Source of the DNA: Cyanobium usitatum str. Tous
Lineage (GTDB): Bacteria; Cyanobacteriota; Cyanobacteriia; PCC-6307; Cyanobiaceae
Reading direction: 5' to 3'
Assembly: GCF_003011885.1 (NCBI RefSeq)
Contig: NZ_PXXO01000012.1
Span: 1 to 64,000, forward strand
DNA: 64,000 nucleotides
Shown: positions 17,677-28,426 of the stretch, piece by piece
How the letters are laid out: the number at the start of each line of letters is the position of its first letter
How positions within the stretch are numbered: position 1 is the stretch's first letter
Translations under genes and position numbers: made by a program
The notes under the pieces: generated by a model
Told to the model about the DNA's origin: nothing
What the model saw: only the letters and a program-made list of their open reading frames with translations
Databases searched by the model: none

Positions 17677-18575
17677 GCTACCAGATAGGAAAAAGGTAGA
17701 TCGAATAGCTTGCCAGCCCTAGGCACAAAGGCTCGCTTGTTAAAAACGTCGTAGTGGTGCTCCTCTATTACATCAAGAATGCCCCTATAAAGCCGCAGCG
17801 ATGCCCATACGGGCCATCGAGCGTCGGGAGCAAGCCAGCGCACGCCTGCCTCTGAGCGGGCAAACCACATTCGAGCTCTCTCCAGCTGAAATCGCATCAG
17901 TGCACGCCAATTATCGTTAACAGTGCCCGCAAGTAATTCGGCTTCGCTGTAACCAAATCGCTCCAGATCTTCCTGGGGAAGGTAGATACGCCCTCTAGAA
18001 CGATCTTCGCCCACGTCGCGAAGAATGTTGGTGAGCTGGTTGGCGATGCCGAGGGCTACAGCTGCGTGGGAGGTATCCGGCCGATCACTCCAAGGGGCGC
18101 TTGTATAGGCAGGATCCAATCCCATCACCTCCTGAGTCATCAGGCCAACGGTGCCTGCCACCCGGTAGCAGTAGAGCTCTAGATCTTCGAAGGTGGGGTA
18201 ACGGTGAAGGCGCAGATCCATCCTCTGCCCCTCGATCATGTCTAAGTAAGCCTGCAGGGGCTGGGGGTAACGCTCCATCGTGTCCCGCATGACCAGATCC
18301 AGGCCATCGCAAACCTCGCCAGCAAACAGGGCCCTAGTGCGCTCCTCCCAGGCATCTAGGCGATCTGCCAGCTCTGCCACAGGACGGGCTTGGGCCTCCG
18401 CACTATCCATCAGCTCATCTGTGCGGCGGCACCACACATAAATCGCCCAAATCGCCCGGCGCTTGGCCGGCGGCATCAACAAGGTGCCCAGATAAAAGGT
18501 CTTAGCCCACTCGGCCGTCTCCTGCCGGCAGGCCTCATAAGCCTTCTCCAAATTTGGGAGCGAGGAAACCACCAC
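17664..18575 (-). CDS. crtB: Phytoene synthase
   Basis: Condenses two geranylgeranyl diphosphates to phytoene, the first committed carotenoid step. The 303 residues show both Asp-rich substrate motifs: RRTDELMD early and NILRDVGEDRSRGRIYLPQ later, with the CYRVAGTVGLM helix between them. The start is taken as GTG at 18575, two bases after the phytoene desaturase stop codon, so the two genes form a tightly coupled operon (desaturase first). An in-frame ATG at 18608 would overlap the desaturase end and add residues foreign to the family. Confidence 0.95.
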   Translation of the reverse strand: MVVSSLPNLEKAYEACRQETAEWAKTFYLGTLLMPPAKRRAIWAIYVWCRRTDELMDSAEAQARPVAELADRLDAWEERTRALFAGEVCDGLDLVMRDTMERYPQPLQAYLDMIEGQRMDLRLHRYPTFEDLELYCYRVAGTVGLMTQEVMGLDPAYTSAPWSDRPDTSHAAVALGIANQLTNILRDVGEDRSRGRIYLPQEDLERFGYSEAELLAGTVNDNWRALMRFQLERARMWFARSEAGVRWLAPDARWPVWASLRLYRGILDVIEEHHYDVFNKRAFVPRAGKLFDLPFSYLVAQVR

Positions 18576-18577
18576 GA

Positions 18578-20020
<1,443 letters not shown>

Positions 20021-20058
20021 CTAGAGTTGGGACATCGGGTGCCCGCAATCCCCTCCCC

Positions 20059-20451
20059 ATGGCTGACCCTCGCCTCGCTGACTCACTCCCTGCCGAATCC
20101 CGCCCTGCAGAGACCTTGCTGAAGTCCACCACACGCCATGTGCGGCTGTTCACCGCCCGAGTGGAGGACGGCAACCTGCTGCCTGATCCCAGCCAGCTCA
20201 CCATGGATGTGGATCCCGATAACGAGTTCCTCTGGGACGCCCCGGTGCTGGCCAAGGTGCAAGACCACTTCCGCGAGCTGGTGGCCGCCCAAGCCGGCGC
20301 CGACCTCACCGAATACAACTTGCGCCAGATCGGTTCGGAGCTGGAAGGGCTAATTCGCCAGCTACTCCAGGCCGGCGAGCTTCGCTACAACCCGGATGCC
20401 CGGGTGCTCAACTTCTCCATGGGCCTGCCCCGCAGCACGGAAAGCCTGTGA
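20059..20451 (+). CDS. ndhM: NDH-1 subunit M
   Basis: NdhM is an oxygenic-photosynthesis-specific peripheral subunit of the NDH-1 complex, which runs cyclic electron flow, respiration and CO2 uptake. The 130-residue protein contains [29 protein letters not shown] and [31 protein letters not shown], the family core. The first 20 residues are variable. It overlaps the following DUF3172 gene by 4 bases (GTGA). It is divergent from crtP, with about 107 bases between the starts, including a G-run. Confidence 0.93.
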   Translation: MADPRLADSLPAESRPAETLLKSTTRHVRLFTARVEDGNLLPDPSQLTMDVDPDNEFLWDAPVLAKVQDHFRELVAAQAGADLTEYNLRQIGSELEGLIRQLLQAGELRYNPDARVLNFSMGLPRSTESL

Positions 20452-21134
20452 GCCGCTCCCGCTACAGCTCAGATCGCTACGCCGGTGAGCGCCCGGATGA
20501 GGGTCGTCCCCCCGGAGGGCGTTACGCAGAGGATGCCTATGAGCGAGGCGGTCGCCGCAATGAGCCCAGGCGGCCGGCCGGGGGCGGCAATAAAGGCGGC
20601 CCTGTTGGCAGTGGTCCTGGCGGAAGTGGTCCTGGTGGCACAGGCCCCTTTCATTTCAACGTGGGCACCCTGGCGATCCTTGCCGGCGTGCTGGTCGTAG
20701 GAATCGGCATCGGCACCGCCATCTCCAGCACCACCCAGGGCGACCAGGGCAACATCGCCAGCAGCCAGCAGCTCGACATGGCGGTGCCCGATCCGGAGTT
20801 CTGCCGCCAGTGGGGCGCCAGTGCCTTCGTGATGGACGTGGAGCTTTACACCACCATGAACCCCAGCTCCAGCTTCGTGACCCAGCCGGAGCTCAAGGCC
20901 GGCTGCGTTATTCGCCGGGAAAACTGGAGCGTGTTGCAGAAGGAAGGAGCCGTAACCAACGAACAGATGCGCCAGTGCAAGCAGCGCATGAACACCTTCG
21001 CCTACATCGGCTCAGTGAAAGACAAGCCAATCGTGCGCTGCGTCTACCAAACAGACACCAGCCAAAACAAATTCCTGACCAAGGGCGTGGCTGATGACAC
21101 GGTGGGCGTCACCCCCGAAGCCGATCAGTTCTGA
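20448..21134 (+). CDS. DUF3172 family single-pass membrane protein
   Basis: The protein has 228 residues: a charged, Arg/Gly/Pro-rich N-terminal region, one membrane helix (about 72-92, [21 protein letters not shown]) and a C-terminal domain with four cysteines ([32 protein letters not shown]) that could form disulfides outside the cytoplasm. It resembles the cyanobacterial DUF3172 proteins, whose function is unknown to me. The GTG start overlaps the ndhM stop, suggesting coexpression. Its 3' end overlaps the convergent rbcR by 10 bases. Confidence 0.8.
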   Translation: MSRSRYSSDRYAGERPDEGRPPGGRYAEDAYERGGRRNEPRRPAGGGNKGGPVGSGPGGSGPGGTGPFHFNVGTLAILAGVLVVGIGIGTAISSTTQGDQGNIASSQQLDMAVPDPEFCRQWGASAFVMDVELYTTMNPSSSFVTQPELKAGCVIRRENWSVLQKEGAVTNEQMRQCKQRMNTFAYIGSVKDKPIVRCVYQTDTSQNKFLTKGVADDTVGVTPEADQF

Positions 21135-22105
21135 GTGAGAGCCTCCTGCTGCTGCTGCTGCAACGGCCGGCGCAGGGGGCTATCGGGGCTGGCAAACACG
21201 GGCAGAACCTCCTTGCGGAAGGCATCGGCAGCCCGGGAGCAATAGCGGGCTGGATGGGTGATCAGCTTCAGTTGGCGGCGCACGAGCAGATCGGCCACCT
21301 GGGGACGATGCAGGCTGCCAGCCGAGAGCTCCCGCTCAATTGAGACCACTGGCAGGAAGGCGGCCCCAAGACCCGACTGAACGGCGTTTTTGATCGCCTC
21401 AAAGGAATTGAGCTCCATCTCGATCTTGAGCCGGCCCACATCCAGCCCGGAGCGGGCCAACAGCTGGTCAACCATTTTGCGAGTGGTCGACTGGGCATCA
21501 AGGCAGACAAAGCCCAGCCGGTAGAGGTCGTCTTTCGTGAGCTCGGGCAGGCGGGCCAGCGGATGCTTCACCGGCAGCACCAGGGCCAGCTCATCGCTGG
21601 CATAGGGCACCACCTGCAGCAGCTCCCCCAATTCAGTGGGCAGCTCTCCGCCGATGATCGCAAGATCCACCTGGCCATTGGCCACGCTCCAGCCGGTGCG
21701 GCGGGTGCTGTGCACCTGCAACTGCACCGCCACTTCGGGGTACTTCTGCCGAAACAGACCGATCATTCGCGGCATTAAATAAGTGCCGGTGGTCTGGCTG
21801 GCGCCAACGATGAGCGAGCCGCCGCGCAGGTTGTGCAGGTCTTCTAGAGCCCGGCAGGCCTCCTGGCACTGGCTCAGGATTCGGTCGCAGTAGCTGAGCA
21901 GCAGGTGGCCGGCCTCGGTGAGCTGGGCCTTGCGCCCGCCCCGATCAAACAGGCTGACGCTGAGCTGCTTCTCCAGATTCTGAATTTGCAGGCTCACCGC
22001 CGGCTGAGTCACGTAAAGGCTGTCTGCGGCCTTCTTGAAGCTCCCCTCAGAGGCGATGGCCCGCAGGATGCGGAGCTGATCAAGAGTGAAAGGCAGGTCT
22101 GCCAT
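21125..22105 (-). CDS. rbcR: LysR-type regulator RbcR
   Basis: A 326-residue LysR regulator: an N-terminal winged HTH ([38 protein letters not shown]), then a periplasmic-binding-protein-like effector domain with the [18 protein letters not shown] segment typical of RbcR/CmpR/NdhR-type proteins. RbcR in picocyanobacteria is linked to RuBisCO and carbon-concentration genes. The C-terminus is Gln-rich (a CAG/CTG-type codon run). The start ATG at 22105 lies against the open frame of the divergent NnrU-like gene, leaving about 105 bases to its likely start, which could hold a shared operator. Confidence 0.9.
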   Translation of the reverse strand: MADLPFTLDQLRILRAIASEGSFKKAADSLYVTQPAVSLQIQNLEKQLSVSLFDRGGRKAQLTEAGHLLLSYCDRILSQCQEACRALEDLHNLRGGSLIVGASQTTGTYLMPRMIGLFRQKYPEVAVQLQVHSTRRTGWSVANGQVDLAIIGGELPTELGELLQVVPYASDELALVLPVKHPLARLPELTKDDLYRLGFVCLDAQSTTRKMVDQLLARSGLDVGRLKIEMELNSFEAIKNAVQSGLGAAFLPVVSIERELSAGSLHRPQVADLLVRRQLKLITHPARYCSRAADAFRKEVLPVFASPDSPLRRPLQQQQQEALTQN

Positions 22106-22209
22106 TGGGTTGCCTGGATCGGCCGGAGCCTGCCAGCTGGCGAGTACAAAACTCTAGGGGGGAAGCCTGGCAGCGAGAATTAAGAGCTTCACAACTCCCC
22201 ATCCGACCC

Positions 22210-22947
22210 GTGCCCCCCAGCTCTTTGCACCACAGCAGCTGGGTAATGCTCGCCCTGTTGCTGGCTTTCGCCGTAATTCACAGCGGGGGAGCCTCGCTGC
22301 GGGTGTGGGGCGCAGCAAAAATTGGCGAGCGGGCCTGGCGGCTGCTGTTTGCCGCGGTGAGCATCCCCTCAGCCGTGGTGGTGATTGGCTACTTCCTGGC
22401 CCATCGCTACGACGGGGTGCGCCTCTGGAATCTCCAGGACCAGCCTTGGATCGTGCCCGTGGTGTGGGGAGGCACCGCTATCAGCTTTTTGTTTCTTTAT
22501 CCAGCCACCTACAACCTGCTGGAAATCCCGGCGGTGCTCAAGCCCCAGGTGCGGCTTTATGCCACCGGCATCATTCGCATCAGCCGCCATCCCCAGGCTG
22601 TGGGCCAGGTCCTCTGGTGCGCCACCCACCTGCTCTGGATCGGCAGCAGCTTCATGGTGGCCACCTGCGCAGGCCTGATCGCCCACCATCTCTTCGCCAT
22701 CTGGAATGGCGACCGGCGCCTGGCCAAGCGCTTCGGTAGCGCCTTTGAGGAGCTGAGGGATAGCACCTCGATCCTTCCCTTTAGAGCGATATTGACCGGC
22801 CGCCAGCAGCTGGTTCCCAGCGAATTTCTACGGCCAGCCCAGCTGGGCATTGCCATTGCCGTAGGGGTGTTTTGGTGGGCCCATCGCTTCATCGGCCTCG
22901 GCGCAACGAGCTTCGCTCGCACAGGCTTGGCCCACCTGCTGGGCTGA
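22210..22947 (+). CDS. NnrU-family membrane protein, candidate 15-cis-zeta-carotene isomerase
   Basis: A protein of about 245 residues with roughly six membrane helices. It has AVIHSGGASLRVWG early and RISRHPQAVGQVLW centrally, the signature of NnrU/Z-ISO proteins, whose conserved histidines bind heme. Plant Z-ISO isomerises the 15-cis bond of zeta-carotene between phytoene desaturase and zeta-carotene desaturase, and the cyanobacterial homologue has been linked to the same step. The crtB-crtP pair is 2.3 kb away, which agrees. The start is ambiguous: GTG 22210 or ATG 22246. Earlier codons overlap the rbcR start and are unlikely. ndhF follows by 101 bases. Confidence 0.78.
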   Translation: MPPSSLHHSSWVMLALLLAFAVIHSGGASLRVWGAAKIGERAWRLLFAAVSIPSAVVVIGYFLAHRYDGVRLWNLQDQPWIVPVVWGGTAISFLFLYPATYNLLEIPAVLKPQVRLYATGIIRISRHPQAVGQVLWCATHLLWIGSSFMVATCAGLIAHHLFAIWNGDRRLAKRFGSAFEELRDSTSILPFRAILTGRQQLVPSEFLRPAQLGIAIAVGVFWWAHRFIGLGATSFARTGLAHLLG

Positions 22948-23048
22948 GTGCTGCTCGCCGCCAAGCTCCCCGCCCATGGGCGAGCCCGCACAGGCCTGGA
23001 TATGCACCTGTTTGGCTGCCTACACTTGCGCCAACCAGCTTGCAGCGC

Positions 23049-25067
23049 ATGCCGTCAGCCGCCGAACTCGCCTGGTTGATTCCGGTGCTGCCCCTGGTCG
23101 GGGCTTCTATTACCGGTCTGGGGCTGATCAGCTTCAACCGCACCGTCAATCGGCTGCGCAAACCAGTGGCCTGGTTGCTGATCAGCTGCGTAGGAGCGGC
23201 TGCCGTGCTGAGCTACGCCGTATTGGCCCAGCAACTGGCGGGTGCACCGCCCACCGAAGTGCTGTTCAACTGGGCCAGCGCCGGCACCTTCAACCTGCAG
23301 ATGGGCTTCCGGGTGGACGCCCTCGGCGCCGTGATGCTGTCGTTGGTGACCACCATCGCCGTGCTGGTGATGGTTTATTCCGATGGCTACATGGCCCACG
23401 ACAAGGGCTATGTGCGCTTTTTCACCTACCTAGCCCTATTCAGCAGCTCGATGCTGGGCCTGGTGATCAGCCCCAACCTGCTGGAGATTTATGTGTTCTG
23501 GGAGCTGGTGGGCATGTGCTCCTACCTGCTTGTGGGCTTCTGGTACGACCGCGATGGCGCCGCCAATGCGGCCCAAAAAGCATTTGTGGTGAACCGGGTT
23601 GGCGACTTCGGTCTGCTGCTGGGAATCCTGGGTCTGTTCTGGGCCACTGGCAGCTTCGGCTTTGAGGAAATTGGCAGCCGGCTGCAGGAGGCCGTGGCCG
23701 GCGGCAGCGTTTCCAATGCTGCAGCGATCCTGCTGTGCCTGCTGGTGTTCATGGGACCGATGGCAAAATCGGCCCAATTCCCCCTGCACGTCTGGCTGCC
23801 GGATGCAATGGAGGGCCCGACCCCCATTTCCGCCCTGATCCACGCGGCAACCATGGTGGCCGCCGGTGTGTTCCTGGTAGCCCGGTTGCAACCCGTTTAC
23901 GAACCCTTCCCGGCTGTGCAGGCCACGATCGCCGTGGTGGGAACCATCACCCTGGTGCTTGGGGCTTCGATTGCTCTCACCCAGATGGATCTCAAGAAAG
24001 GTCTGGCCTACAGCACCGTTTCCCAGCTCGGTTACATGATGCTGGCCATGGGCTGCGGCGCTCCGGTGGCTGGGATGTTCCACCTGGTGACCCACGCCTT
24101 CTTCAAGGCCATGCTGTTCCTTGGCTCTGGGTCGGTGATCCACGCCATGGAAGAGGTAGTGGGCCATGAGCCCGTGCTCGCCCAGGACATGCGCTTGATG
24201 GGTGGGCTGCGCAAACACATGCCGATCACCAGCAGCACCTTCCTGATTGGCTGCGTCGCCATCGCCGGCATTCCCCCTTTGGCTGGCTTCTGGAGCAAGG
24301 ACGAGATCCTCGGCGTGGCCTTTGGTTCATTCCCCGTGCTCTGGGTGGCTGGCTTCATCACCGCCGGCATGACCGCCTTTTATATGTTCCGCCTCTACTT
24401 CCTCACCTTTGAGGGGGAGTTTCGCGGCAATGATCAGGCCATGCGGGCCCAGCTGCTGGCTGAAGCAGGGAAAACCACCGATGACCAGGGCGATGGCCAC
24501 GGCGACGACCATGGCCACGCCAGCCATCCCCATGAATCCGGCTGGCAGATGGCCATGCCCCTGGCCGTCCTGGCCGTGCCCTCTGTGCTGGTAGGCCTGC
24601 TGGGCACCCCCTGGAACAGCCGCTTTGGCAACCTGCTCGACCCCAAGGAGGCGGCCGAGGTGGCGGAACACTTCAGCTGGAGTGAATTCCTGCCCCTAGC
24701 CGGAGCCTCCGTTGGCATCTCCATCGCCGGCATAACCGTGGCCGTGCTGGCCTACGCGCTGCACAAAATCGATCTGGGCAAAGCCGTAGCCGCTCGCTTC
24801 CCGGCACTTAATGCTTTCCTGGCCAATAAGTGGTATCTCGATGCGATCAACGACAAGTTGTTCGTGCAGGGCAGCCGCAAACTGGCCCGCCAGGTGCTGG
24901 AGGTTGATTCCAAGGTTGTTGATGGGGTCGTAAACCTCACCGGCCTGGTGACCCTGGGCAGCGGCGAGGGGCTCAAATACTTCGAAACCGGCCGGGCCCA
25001 GTTCTATGCCCTGATCGTGTTTGGCGGTGTCATCGCCCTGGTTGTTCTGTTCGGCTCGCTGGGCTGA
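23049..25067 (+). CDS. ndhF: NDH-1 subunit 5, NdhF
   Basis: A proton-pumping antiporter-like membrane subunit of NDH-1, 672 residues with about 16 helices. The core motifs LEIYVFWELVGMCSYLLVGFWYDR, GPMAKSAQFPLHVWLPDAMEGPTPISALIHAATMV and DLKKGLAYSTVSQLGYMM are typical of the NdhF1 type that serves respiration and cyclic flow. A His/Asp/Gly-rich cytoplasmic loop is encoded at about 24480-24540. The ATG at 23049 is chosen because upstream codons of the open frame are not conserved. ndhD follows after a 302-base repeat-containing gap, and ndhF-ndhD adjacency suggests one functional module. Confidence 0.96.
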   Translation: MPSAAELAWLIPVLPLVGASITGLGLISFNRTVNRLRKPVAWLLISCVGAAAVLSYAVLAQQLAGAPPTEVLFNWASAGTFNLQMGFRVDALGAVMLSLVTTIAVLVMVYSDGYMAHDKGYVRFFTYLALFSSSMLGLVISPNLLEIYVFWELVGMCSYLLVGFWYDRDGAANAAQKAFVVNRVGDFGLLLGILGLFWATGSFGFEEIGSRLQEAVAGGSVSNAAAILLCLLVFMGPMAKSAQFPLHVWLPDAMEGPTPISALIHAATMVAAGVFLVARLQPVYEPFPAVQATIAVVGTITLVLGASIALTQMDLKKGLAYSTVSQLGYMMLAMGCGAPVAGMFHLVTHAFFKAMLFLGSGSVIHAMEEVVGHEPVLAQDMRLMGGLRKHMPITSSTFLIGCVAIAGIPPLAGFWSKDEILGVAFGSFPVLWVAGFITAGMTAFYMFRLYFLTFEGEFRGNDQAMRAQLLAEAGKTTDDQGDGHGDDHGHASHPHESGWQMAMPLAVLAVPSVLVGLLGTPWNSRFGNLLDPKEAAEVAEHFSWSEFLPLAGASVGISIAGITVAVLAYALHKIDLGKAVAARFPALNAFLANKWYLDAINDKLFVQGSRKLARQVLEVDSKVVDGVVNLTGLVTLGSGEGLKYFETGRAQFYALIVFGGVIALVVLFGSLG

Positions 25068-25122
25068 TCGGTTCGGCCGTTACGCCCGCTGCGCGGGCAA
25101 CACGGCCTCGGCCGCTCAGCCA

Positions 25123-25196
25123 AGCGAGCCTCACACCGCGCGCGATTACCCTGCCGCACCAGCGAGCCTCAAGCCGCGCGACCGCCTTCCCTGCCT
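25123..25196. repeat. Imperfect tandem duplication, two units
   Basis: Unit one (25123-25160) and unit two (25161-25196) both begin AGCGAGCCTCA, continue with CCGCGCG, and end in CCCTGCC; they differ by several substitutions and a small deletion. The unit is not a multiple that preserves an open frame and appears only here in the window. Confidence 0.65.
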
Positions 25197-25210
25197 CGCG
25201 ACAACGCCTG

Positions 25211-25279
25211 CGCCCGCCCTTGGCTGATCCCCAGGCGTAAGCGCGTAGCGCGTGCCTGGGGATCAGCCAAGGGCGGGCG
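25211..25279. repeat. Perfect 26-bp inverted repeat with 17-base loop
   Basis: The left arm (25211-25236) starts CGCCCGCCCTTGGCTGATCC and the right arm (25254-25279) is its exact reverse complement. The loop (25237-25253) is itself rich in GCGCGT. Such a long, perfect stem is much stronger than a normal terminator hairpin and lacks a T-tract. It may be a palindromic mobile repeat or an mRNA-stabilising element. Confidence 0.85.
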
Positions 25280-25369
25280 TGAGGCACAACTCTGTGTGAC
25301 ATCCCCCATCAGCAGAGTGCCGGGCCCGACTGCATTTCTACACTCCGGGCAAACGGTGAGGCCTGGTTC

Positions 25370-26950
25370 GTGCCCTTCCCATGGTTGAGCGCGTCGATCC
25401 TTTTCCCGATCGCAGCGGCCCTGGTAATTCCTTTCATTCCCGATGCCGGCGACGGCAAGCGGATTCGCTGGTATGCCCTTGGCATCACCCTGATCACCTT
25501 CTTGATCACCGTGGGGGCCTACCTCAACGGCTATGACCCGGCGGTCGAAGGACTGCAGCTGGTGGAGCGGGTTCAGTGGCTACCCAGCCTGGGGCTGGCC
25601 TGGTCGGTGGGGGCAGACGGCATCTCGATGCCCCTGATCCTGCTTACCAGCTTCATCACCTCCCTGGCGGCTCTGGCGGCCTGGCCGGTGACCTTCAAGC
25701 CCAAGCTCTTTTATTTCCTGCTGCTGCTCATGGATGGCGGCCAGATCGCCGTGTTCGCCGTGCAGGACATGCTGCTGTTCTTCCTGGCCTGGGAGCTGGA
25801 GCTGTTGCCGGTGTATCTGCTGCTGGCTATCTGGGGCGGCAAAAAGCGTCAGTACGCAGCCACCAAATTCATCCTCTACACAGCCGGTAGCTCCCTGTTC
25901 ATTTTGGTGGTGGGCCTGGCGATGGCCTTCTACGGCGGTGGCACCCCCAGCTTTGAGTACACGGACCTGATGGCCAAGGACTTCTCAACGAAGTTCCAGC
26001 TATTCGCCTACGCAGGCCTGCTGATCGCCTTTGGGGTGAAGCTGCCGATTGTGCCCCTGCACACCTGGCTGCCCGATGCCCACGGCGAGGCCACGGCTCC
26101 GGTGCACATGCTGCTGGCTGGCATCTTGCTGAAGATGGGGGGCTACGCCTTGCTGCGCTTCAACGTGCAGCTGCTCCCCGAGGGGCATGCCCAATTTGCG
26201 CCGCTGCTGGTGGTGCTGGGGGTGGTGAACATCATCTACGCCGCCCTCACCTCGTTTGCCCAGCGCAACCTCAAACGCAAGATCGCTTACAGCTCGATCA
26301 GCCACATGGGCTTCGTGCTGATCGGCATCGGCAGCTTCAGTGCCCTTGGCACCAGCGGCGCCATGTTGCAAATGATCAGCCACGGCCTGATCGGAGCCAG
26401 CCTGTTCTTCCTGGTGGGCGCCACCTACGACCGCACCCACACCCTCCAGCTCGACGACATGGGCGGAGTTGGCCAGAAAATGCGCAAGATGTTTGCGCTG
26501 TGGACTATCTGCTCCCTGGCCTCCCTTGCCCTACCAGGCATGAGCGGCTTTGTGTCCGAGCTGATGGTGTTCACGGGCTTCGTGACCAGCGAGGCCTATT
26601 CGCTCAGCTTCCGCATCGTGATGGCGGCTCTAGCGGCGGTGGGCGTGATCCTCACCCCGGTGTACCTGCTCTCGATGCTGCGGGAAATCTTCTTCGGCAA
26701 GGAAAACGCTGAGCTCGCCTCCCACACGCACCTGGTGGATGCGGAGCCCCGGGAGATCTACGTGATCAGCTGTCTGCTGGTGCCGATCGTGGGCATCGGC
26801 CTCTACCCCCGGGTGATGACCGACACCTACCGGGCTTCGATCGAGGCCCTTGTGCAACGGGAGACCACCGCCCTGGCCAAGGTGATTCAGCCGCCGCCGG
26901 GCGATCTGATTCGCCAACCGCTGCTTTCGGCGCCAGCCCTGCCGGCCTGA
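25370..26950 (+). CDS. ndhD: NDH-1 subunit 4, NdhD
   Basis: Antiporter-like proton-channel subunit of NDH-1, 526 residues. It has [66 protein letters not shown] and [22 protein letters not shown], the conserved proton-pathway helices with the membrane Glu and Lys residues. The pairing with ndhF of the respiratory/cyclic type suggests the NdhD1 class. The GTG at 25370 begins [13 protein letters not shown], the normal family N-terminus. A LapA-like gene follows after about 80 bases. Confidence 0.95.
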   Translation: MPFPWLSASILFPIAAALVIPFIPDAGDGKRIRWYALGITLITFLITVGAYLNGYDPAVEGLQLVERVQWLPSLGLAWSVGADGISMPLILLTSFITSLAALAAWPVTFKPKLFYFLLLLMDGGQIAVFAVQDMLLFFLAWELELLPVYLLLAIWGGKKRQYAATKFILYTAGSSLFILVVGLAMAFYGGGTPSFEYTDLMAKDFSTKFQLFAYAGLLIAFGVKLPIVPLHTWLPDAHGEATAPVHMLLAGILLKMGGYALLRFNVQLLPEGHAQFAPLLVVLGVVNIIYAALTSFAQRNLKRKIAYSSISHMGFVLIGIGSFSALGTSGAMLQMISHGLIGASLFFLVGATYDRTHTLQLDDMGGVGQKMRKMFALWTICSLASLALPGMSGFVSELMVFTGFVTSEAYSLSFRIVMAALAAVGVILTPVYLLSMLREIFFGKENAELASHTHLVDAEPREIYVISCLLVPIVGIGLYPRVMTDTYRASIEALVQRETTALAKVIQPPPGDLIRQPLLSAPALPA

Positions 26951-27029
26951 TCCGCCGCCCTGGGTAACAAAACTGTGCAGATAGCCCGCGGTGGGTTCAC
27001 CCCTGGGTTGGCCTAATTACGCTCCTGAG

Positions 27030-27419
27030 ATGAAACAGCTGAACTTTCTGCTGATCTTCAGCTTTGGCCTAGCCATGGTGATGTTCACCCTGGAGAACAC
27101 AGCCCCCACCACGGTCCACTTCCTGCCAGGACTGAGCGGCACCCTGCCCCTAGCCGCCCTGCTGCTCCTAGTTGGCGGCATCGGCGCCACCGCTGCCTGG
27201 GTGTTTGCGGTGTGGACCGGGGTGGTGCGCAAGGTGGAAACGGTGCAGAGCCAGGGCGAATTCGCCGCCCAACAGGTGCGCATCCAGGAGCTGGAAAACG
27301 ACCTGCAGCGCTACCGAGCCACGGTGGATGCCCAGCTGGGGCTGCTGCCAGCGGCCGGGCAAAGCTCGGCTCCCACCAGTCCCGATGCCGACGAAGCCGT
27401 GACCGTGTCAGTTGGCTGA
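27030..27419 (+). CDS. LapA/DUF1049-like membrane protein
   Basis: A 129-residue protein with two membrane helices (about 6-20 and 37-63) separated by a short loop containing ENTAPTTVHFLPG, then a coiled-coil-prone cytoplasmic tail (VETVQSQGEFAAQQVRIQELENDLQRY). This layout matches the LapA domain family, which in other bacteria is involved in envelope or lipopolysaccharide assembly; the cyanobacterial role is unknown. ATG 27030 is chosen at MKQLNF; an earlier in-frame codon would add 13 unrelated residues. The stop is 25 bases before a hairpin. Confidence 0.75.
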   Translation: MKQLNFLLIFSFGLAMVMFTLENTAPTTVHFLPGLSGTLPLAALLLLVGGIGATAAWVFAVWTGVVRKVETVQSQGEFAAQQVRIQELENDLQRYRATVDAQLGLLPAAGQSSAPTSPDADEAVTVSVG

Positions 27420-27443
27420 CCCCAGCGGTGGTGCTTTGGCAGG

Positions 27444-27469
27444 GGTGCTGGTGCGAAATGGCCAGCACC
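27444..27469. other. Hairpin between the lapA-like gene and scpA
   Basis: GGTGCTGG (27444-27451) and CCAGCACC (27462-27469) form a perfect 8-bp stem with a 10-base loop. No T-run follows, so it is a weak terminator candidate or part of the scpA leader. Confidence 0.4.
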
Positions 27470-27512
27470 GGTAGCGTGCGGCCAATGACTCAGCGGAGGC
27501 CTCGGGGCACCA

Positions 27513-28403
27513 TTGGCTGAAGGAGGCGCAAGATTGGCCATACGCCTGCTCCAGGATGCGGCAGAGCGGGGCGATATCGACCCATGGGATGTGGACGTGA
27601 TCGCCGTGGTGGATGGTTTTCTCGACCAGCTGCGCCAGCGCATTGAGGTGCCCCGCCTGGTGGTAGCAAACGCTCCAAGCCGGGGCGGCAGCTACGAACA
27701 GGACCTGGCTGAAGCCAGTGAGGCCTTTTTGGCAGCCTCGGTGTTGGTGAGCCTCAAAGCCGAGGTGCTGGAAGCGGCCACCTTTGCGCAGGAAGCTCCA
27801 GACCAGGACGACATCGGCTTTGATTTCGATGCCGATGGCCAAGGCTGGCTGGTGAACCCCGCCCTGGCCCTGCCTCAGCGACCGGAAAGGCACCTCTGGC
27901 GCCGGCCCGTAGCGCCGCCACCCCTGCAACGACCGGTGACCCTGGGGGAATTGATCCGCCAGCTCGAGGACATCGCCGAGCGACTCGAAGCGGACGAGGG
28001 TCGGATTCGGCCGCGCCACCGCCCTAAGCGCTACAGCGAAAGGGCCGCGATTGAGCAGGTGGCGGCCCTGGCGCACCGCGAGAAGTTGCCGGAAACCACC
28101 GCTGCTCTCAGCCATTTTTTACTTAGCTGGGATCCAGCCCACGCCTGGGCCGGCTTCAACGAGCTGGTGCAGGACTGGGCTGCCCACGTGGAAGCCAAGG
28201 CTGCGGACGCCGAGCTGGACCGGGACCGGGTGGGGGTTTTCTGGGCTCTGTTGTTTCTCTGCCACCAGGGCAAGGTGGAACTCGACCAGCAGGGCGGGCT
28301 GTTTGGCCCTCTGCACCTGCGGCGCCTGCTCCATCCTGGCGAGACCCGCCAACTGCCCCTGGTGCCAGCCCTCGGTGCGGCGGAGCAGGCGCTGGCGGCT
28401 TAA
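27513..28403 (+). CDS. scpA: Segregation and condensation protein A
   Basis: ScpA is the kleisin that bridges the SMC dimer in chromosome condensation. The 296 residues have the kleisin N-terminal part (ARLAIRLLQDAAERGDIDPWDVDVIAVVDGFLDQL) and EAFLAASVLVSLKAEVLEA, a variable acidic/proline middle and a C-terminal winged-helix-like end (GVFWALLFLCHQGKVELDQQG). Start is TTG 27513; no ATG or GTG lies between it and an upstream in-frame stop, and homologues start at the same point. A sugar-nucleotide transferase gene follows 23 bases later. No scpB is visible in the window. Confidence 0.9.
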   Translation: MAEGGARLAIRLLQDAAERGDIDPWDVDVIAVVDGFLDQLRQRIEVPRLVVANAPSRGGSYEQDLAEASEAFLAASVLVSLKAEVLEAATFAQEAPDQDDIGFDFDADGQGWLVNPALALPQRPERHLWRRPVAPPPLQRPVTLGELIRQLEDIAERLEADEGRIRPRHRPKRYSERAAIEQVAALAHREKLPETTAALSHFLLSWDPAHAWAGFNELVQDWAAHVEAKAADAELDRDRVGVFWALLFLCHQGKVELDQQGGLFGPLHLRRLLHPGETRQLPLVPALGAAEQALAA

Positions 28404-28426
28404 GCAGTAGGTCTAAGCTTGCGCCC

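Larger units (their letters stand above)
25068..25369. other. 302-base non-coding gap rich in repeats, ndhF-ndhD
   Basis: I see no gene here. The sequence holds a small hairpin, GCCCGC/GCGGGC at 25084-25098; two adjacent imperfect copies of a 36-38-base unit (25123-25196); and a perfect 26-bp inverted repeat (25211-25279). Density of repeats is far above the rest of the window. The hairpins could stop ndhF transcripts or shield their 3' ends, although no T-run follows. The ndhD promoter, if any, must lie in the last 90 bases. Confidence 0.7.
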
